Assembly: GCA_938003765.1 (NCBI GenBank)
Contig: CALKYE010000172.1
Location: forward strand, 1 to 14,786
Reading direction: 5' to 3'
Source: an uncultured Planctomycetia bacterium
GTDB lineage: Bacteria > Planctomycetota > UBA1135 > GCA-002686595
DNA: 14,786 nucleotides
Part shown: positions 13,301 through 14,786 of the stretch, one piece after another
Numbering within the stretch: position 1 is the first letter of the stretch
Layout: each line of letters opens with the position of its first letter
Program-made: the position numbers and the translations under genes
Notes under the pieces: model-generated
What the model was told of the DNA's origin: nothing
Database searches by the model: none
The model's input: the letters and a program-made list of their open reading frames with translations, nothing else

Positions 13301-14068
13301 GGATCCGTCGAGCCGGAACGCGCGCGCGGCGGGCGTCCAGGTCGACTCGTCGCACAGGTCGCTCTCGTAGACGTTCACGTACAGCGCGAGGTAGCCCTGT
13401 TCGTCGACCGAGTGCGTCGCCAGCGCGGGATGGAGCTTCTGCTCGAGGCGCGGCGCACCGACCCAGCGCACGAAGTCGAGCTGCGCGACAGCGTCGAGCG
13501 CAGCCACCGGCAGCGCCGCCTTGAGGCAGTAGTACGGGTGGAACTGCAGTACGCGGAGCCCGAGTTCCTCGAGCTGCGCCGCGCGCTCGGGCGTCATGCG
13601 CTTGTCGAACATCACGAACCCGAAGGTGTGCGAGCGGCCCTCGAGCTGCGCGCGCGCCGCGTCCGAGACGAGCTGCGGATCCAGCCGCTCGTGCTGCGGC
13701 GGGTAGTACTTCGAGCCGGCGAAGCCCAGGTAGAACGGATCCTCCTCGACGCGGGCCAGCAGCTCGTCGCCGTTCGCGCCGGCGCGCACTTCGATGCGGG
13801 TCGGGCGCGGAACGGCGTCGTCGAACGCGACGGGCGCGCGCTCCCCTGCGCCGCGGAAGACGTTGCGCTCGGGCGCGATCGCTCCGGCGACCGTCCCGAC
13901 GCCGTAGTCACCGCGCGGAAGGTTGGCCGCGGGCGAGCTGTCCGGCGAAGGCGCGCTGCCGTCGGCGGCGGGTGTGCGCTGCTGCGCCTGCGCTGTGGCG
14001 CACAGGAACGCGGCGGCAAGGGGGACGAGGCGGGCGAAGCGGACGGGGTGGGATTGGTGGGGTTGCAT
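10322..14068 (-). CDS. Secreted multidomain S8 (subtilisin-like) serine protease
   Basis: The 1248-residue precursor has a clear signal peptide (residues 1-28, cleavage after CATAQA). A long prodomain (about 29-345) contains two similar segments. The S8 catalytic domain (about 345-645) has D359 in CDSGID, H391 in EHGSHVLG, oxyanion N506 in AAGNQGSG and S585 in GTSMATPHVAG, so the triad is complete. Next come a beta-rich domain like the C-terminal barrel of KP-43-type subtilases (about 654-782), a beta-rich segment (about 785-900), two Ig/fibronectin-like repeats (about 902-1003 and 1006-1112, the second with HLRAVDRAGNWG), and a terminal domain with six cysteines (about 1116-1248). The enzyme should degrade proteins outside the cytoplasm. 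The beta domains probably bind substrate or surface, and the last domain may serve targeting. The ATG at 14066-14068 fits the signal peptide. No Shine-Dalgarno precedes it. The 106-bp gap upstream, to the carbonic anhydrase-like gene on the same strand, shows no clear promoter. Confidence 0.92.
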   Translation of the reverse strand: MQPHQSHPVRFARLVPLAAAFLCATAQAQQRTPAADGSAPSPDSSPAANLPRGDYGVGTVAGAIAPERNVFRGAGERAPVAFDDAVPRPTRIEVRAGANGDELLARVEEDPFYLGFAGSKYYPPQHERLDPQLVSDAARAQLEGRSHTFGFVMFDKRMTPERAAQLEELGLRVLQFHPYYCLKAALPVAALDAVAQLDFVRWVGAPRLEQKLHPALATHSVDEQGYLALYVNVYESDLCDESTWTPAARAFRLDGSSVEAVDEDPALPKLWQSNGPAHRALSELGVEVLQYVDEVQAFRVRALPSQVEQLVQLDCVQFVEPDAPAQLMHDESAPMIGTDHSRTLTAGNNSGVVSIAQCDSGIDAAHQGFQIAGWGWDFTGTTGPFNDGCEHGSHVLGTVLGNGAGSFGTSLKGVAPGLARGGSATRAYITRCFDNACGFSGTANSTLFSVNRSGFWDGFGNTTKPVLSTNSWGSPGVGWIGSEVSARAVDSEVWNYDQVYLFAAGNQGSGAQTILQQGTAKNALTVGSVVNFYAPEGFPNSLAFDTSRGPCGDGRWKPNVVAVGRSVNSIDAGSTNGYKLLDGTSMATPHVAGLAAQISDQFAWLRYKPAGVHSLLMSSAETKGGITLDSPSDSHLDGFGAGKVSAHKALLGSGDYFMNNWVFDATWSGGWTFADFNVPANTKRITVCMNYVEPEASAGASQALINNWDLYIDSPSNGIDPAGNAGDFVFQQSSIDNTEIRTIDNPVAGVWRFKVWPQTVNFLSSVKMGVTVTYEINQAACSPALDVYTFGYYLQPNQEVDVFGYASNGSGLASGASFESFSTGSPNVTVSQGQLLDGLQTTHTDNNSAGLRVALGDIPPGGARQVFWRTSWPTDGAYNFGAYLDVDNASWLQDTVSFVVDGTRPTIPSITSTSHTQGVWSNDTTIDYSWTQPPDNLSGIQGYAALVTSNGFPGDPGASIVWGPINSATIPVNSSATAIYLNLRPVDNCGNASFGFAWSAPFLVDAVAPLAPTNLQSPTHPANVQQCGVNASVTWTAAVDAHSGVNGYLGVWDTSPGTIPSGAANIAGNATSFAQNLGSSTSARWFHLRAVDRAGNWGPTAHYGPVYANAASISSYCTAKTNSLGCLPTISSLNQPSRSAGNFSVSCSNVLNQKNGLLFWGFASTAQPFQGGTLCVAPPTVRTPSLASGGASSGASCTGSYTFTFSTAYMNAVGLIPGDTVFAQWWMRDPQSPSTTGLSNALRFTVCQ
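13103..13228 (-). repeat. Prodomain repeat B of the S8 protease (protein-level repeat)
   Basis: Residues 281-322 begin LSELGVEVLQYV and end VQLDCVQFVEPD. This is the second copy of the segment at 166-206 and lies directly before the catalytic domain. That is where a conventional subtilisin inhibitor-type propeptide ends. Confidence 0.6.
13451..13573 (-). repeat. Prodomain repeat A of the S8 protease (protein-level repeat)
   Basis: Residues 166-206 begin LEELGLRVLQF and end AVAQLDFVRWVGAP. With one gap they align with residues 281-322. Shared positions are LxELGxxVLQ(F/Y), ALP and QLDxVxxV. The length and pattern resemble an I9-like beta-alpha-beta prodomain unit, but the fold is inferred. 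Confidence 0.6.
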
Positions 14069-14174
14069 GGCGTGAGGAGGGTTGGCTCCACCGCAGCCAC
14101 GCAGTCCGCGCGAGCTGGAGATCAGCGATTCGGGAAGTTCTCGGAGTCGCCGCTCGGAGGGGCGCTCCGCGGCG

Positions 14175-14786
14175 TCAGCGCTCGACGAGCTGGTCGGTCA
14201 GCGTCTCGATCGAGACGCGCTTGACGGCCAACTCGCCCTTCTGGACCGCCGCGGCGATCGCGGGACGTTCCAGGAAGCTCGCGACGCGCACTTCGCGCTC
14301 GTCAACCGCGCGGCCGAGAGCCGGGAAGCGCGGGCGCAGCTCGGCCGAGGCCGCGACCTTCTCCGCGGCGCAGTCGGAGTGCGTGGTGAGCACCACGAGC
14401 TTGACCCCGTTCGCCACGGCCAGCTCGAGCATCTCCTCCTCGCGCTCGCTCATCACCGAACCCGCGGTGCGCACCACGTAGTAGAAGCGCCGCGTGTCCC
14501 CCACCAGCTCGTTGGTGTCGATGCGCGCGTCCATGCACACCAGCAGTGCAACCAGCGGATGGTGCGTCGCGCGCGGGAAGCGCGTGCGCATGCCCGATGA
14601 CAGGCGGTTGTGGCGCAGCATCTCCTCCCACACCTCCTCGGGACCGATCTCGTGGTCGTGCTCGAAGTCGTAGGCCTCGAGCCCGTCCTGCAGTCCGTAG
14701 CCCACGTCCACAAGCGCGCCGCCCATCACGAACTGAGCCTCGCGGCCCACACTCGTGCAGCGTCCGACGAACAGCGAGACCAGCCC
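14175..14786 (-). CDS. Beta-carbonic anhydrase-like protein (possibly cut at the window edge)
   Basis: The frame ends at TGA 14175-14177. It runs without a stop to the window edge, so the true start may lie outside. A GTG at 14748-14750 would give 191 residues, and the 12 codons before it (reading GLVSLFVGRCTS) also look coding. Numbered from that GTG, the zinc-site motifs of beta-carbonic anhydrases are present: C72-x-D74-x-R76 in VCMDARID, and H124-x-x-C127 in THSDC. The helix EEVWEEMLRHNR before the first motif and the tail ERPAIAAAVQKGELAV also fit the family. These enzymes convert CO2 and water to bicarbonate and a proton. The second motif lacks the usual glycine after the cysteine, and the first is CMDAR rather than CSDSR. 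The N-terminal stretch FVMGGALVDVGYGLQDGL is not one I recognise from standard members. It is therefore a divergent member, either an active enzyme or a related zinc protein. It lies upstream of the protease on the same strand. Confidence 0.72.
   Translation of the reverse strand, partial: GLVSLFVGRCTSVGREAQFVMGGALVDVGYGLQDGLEAYDFEHDHEIGPEEVWEEMLRHNRLSSGMRTRFPRATHHPLVALLVCMDARIDTNELVGDTRRFYYVVRTAGSVMSEREEEMLELAVANGVKLVVLTTHSDCAAEKVAASAELRPRFPALGRAVDEREVRVASFLERPAIAAAVQKGELAVKRVSIETLTDQLVER

Noticed and set aside
10568..14224. A 1218-codon open frame on the + strand, antisense to the protease gene
   Set aside because: Its product is Arg/Val/Ala/Glu-rich with no domain pattern. The opposite strand encodes a complete signal peptide, catalytic triad and ordered domains. 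Lack of stops follows from GC-rich third positions.

Overview
The window is very GC-rich and densely coding. Most starts have no Shine-Dalgarno sequence, signalling proteins are abundant, and a secreted protease carries a six-cysteine C-terminal domain of the kind I associate with exported proteins of marine Planctomycetota. I therefore infer a planctomycete, or a similar large-genome GC-rich bacterium. This rests on composition and domain style, not on a marker gene.

Layout, left to right. (1) Positions 1-357, + strand: the 3' end of a GspG-like type II secretion pseudopilin, with an in-frame 18-bp minisatellite coding for a Thr/Ser/Gly linker. (2) Positions 372-8807, + strand: a four-gene signalling block. 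It contains a membrane HAMP-GAF-HD-GYP protein (probable cyclic-di-GMP phosphodiesterase), a FIST-domain sensor, a soluble PAS-PAS hybrid histidine kinase whose GTG start overlaps the FIST stop codon, and a membrane hybrid histidine kinase with a Cache-like sensor. (3) Positions 8957-10228, + strand: a CPA1-type cation/proton antiporter. (4) Positions 10322-14068, - strand: a 1248-residue secreted multidomain subtilisin-like protease, convergent with the antiporter. (5) Positions 14175-14786, - strand: a beta-carbonic anhydrase-like protein that runs to the window edge and may be cut there.

The most interesting unit is the signalling block. FIST proteins of the NosP type are described as haem-based nitric oxide sensors, commonly encoded beside hybrid kinases or cyclic-di-GMP enzymes. 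Here a FIST gene is translationally coupled to a hybrid kinase and lies directly downstream of an HD-GYP gene. This suggests a sensory route from a small ligand, through a phosphorelay, to cyclic-di-GMP turnover. No HPt protein, DNA-binding regulator or diguanylate cyclase is in the window, so the relay must be completed elsewhere.

No intergenic gap exceeds 150 bp. I saw no tRNA or rRNA gene, CRISPR array, insertion sequence or convincing intrinsic terminator. Several gaps contain GC-rich inverted repeats without a following T-run. The very long open frames antisense to the real genes are a by-product of GC-biased codon use.
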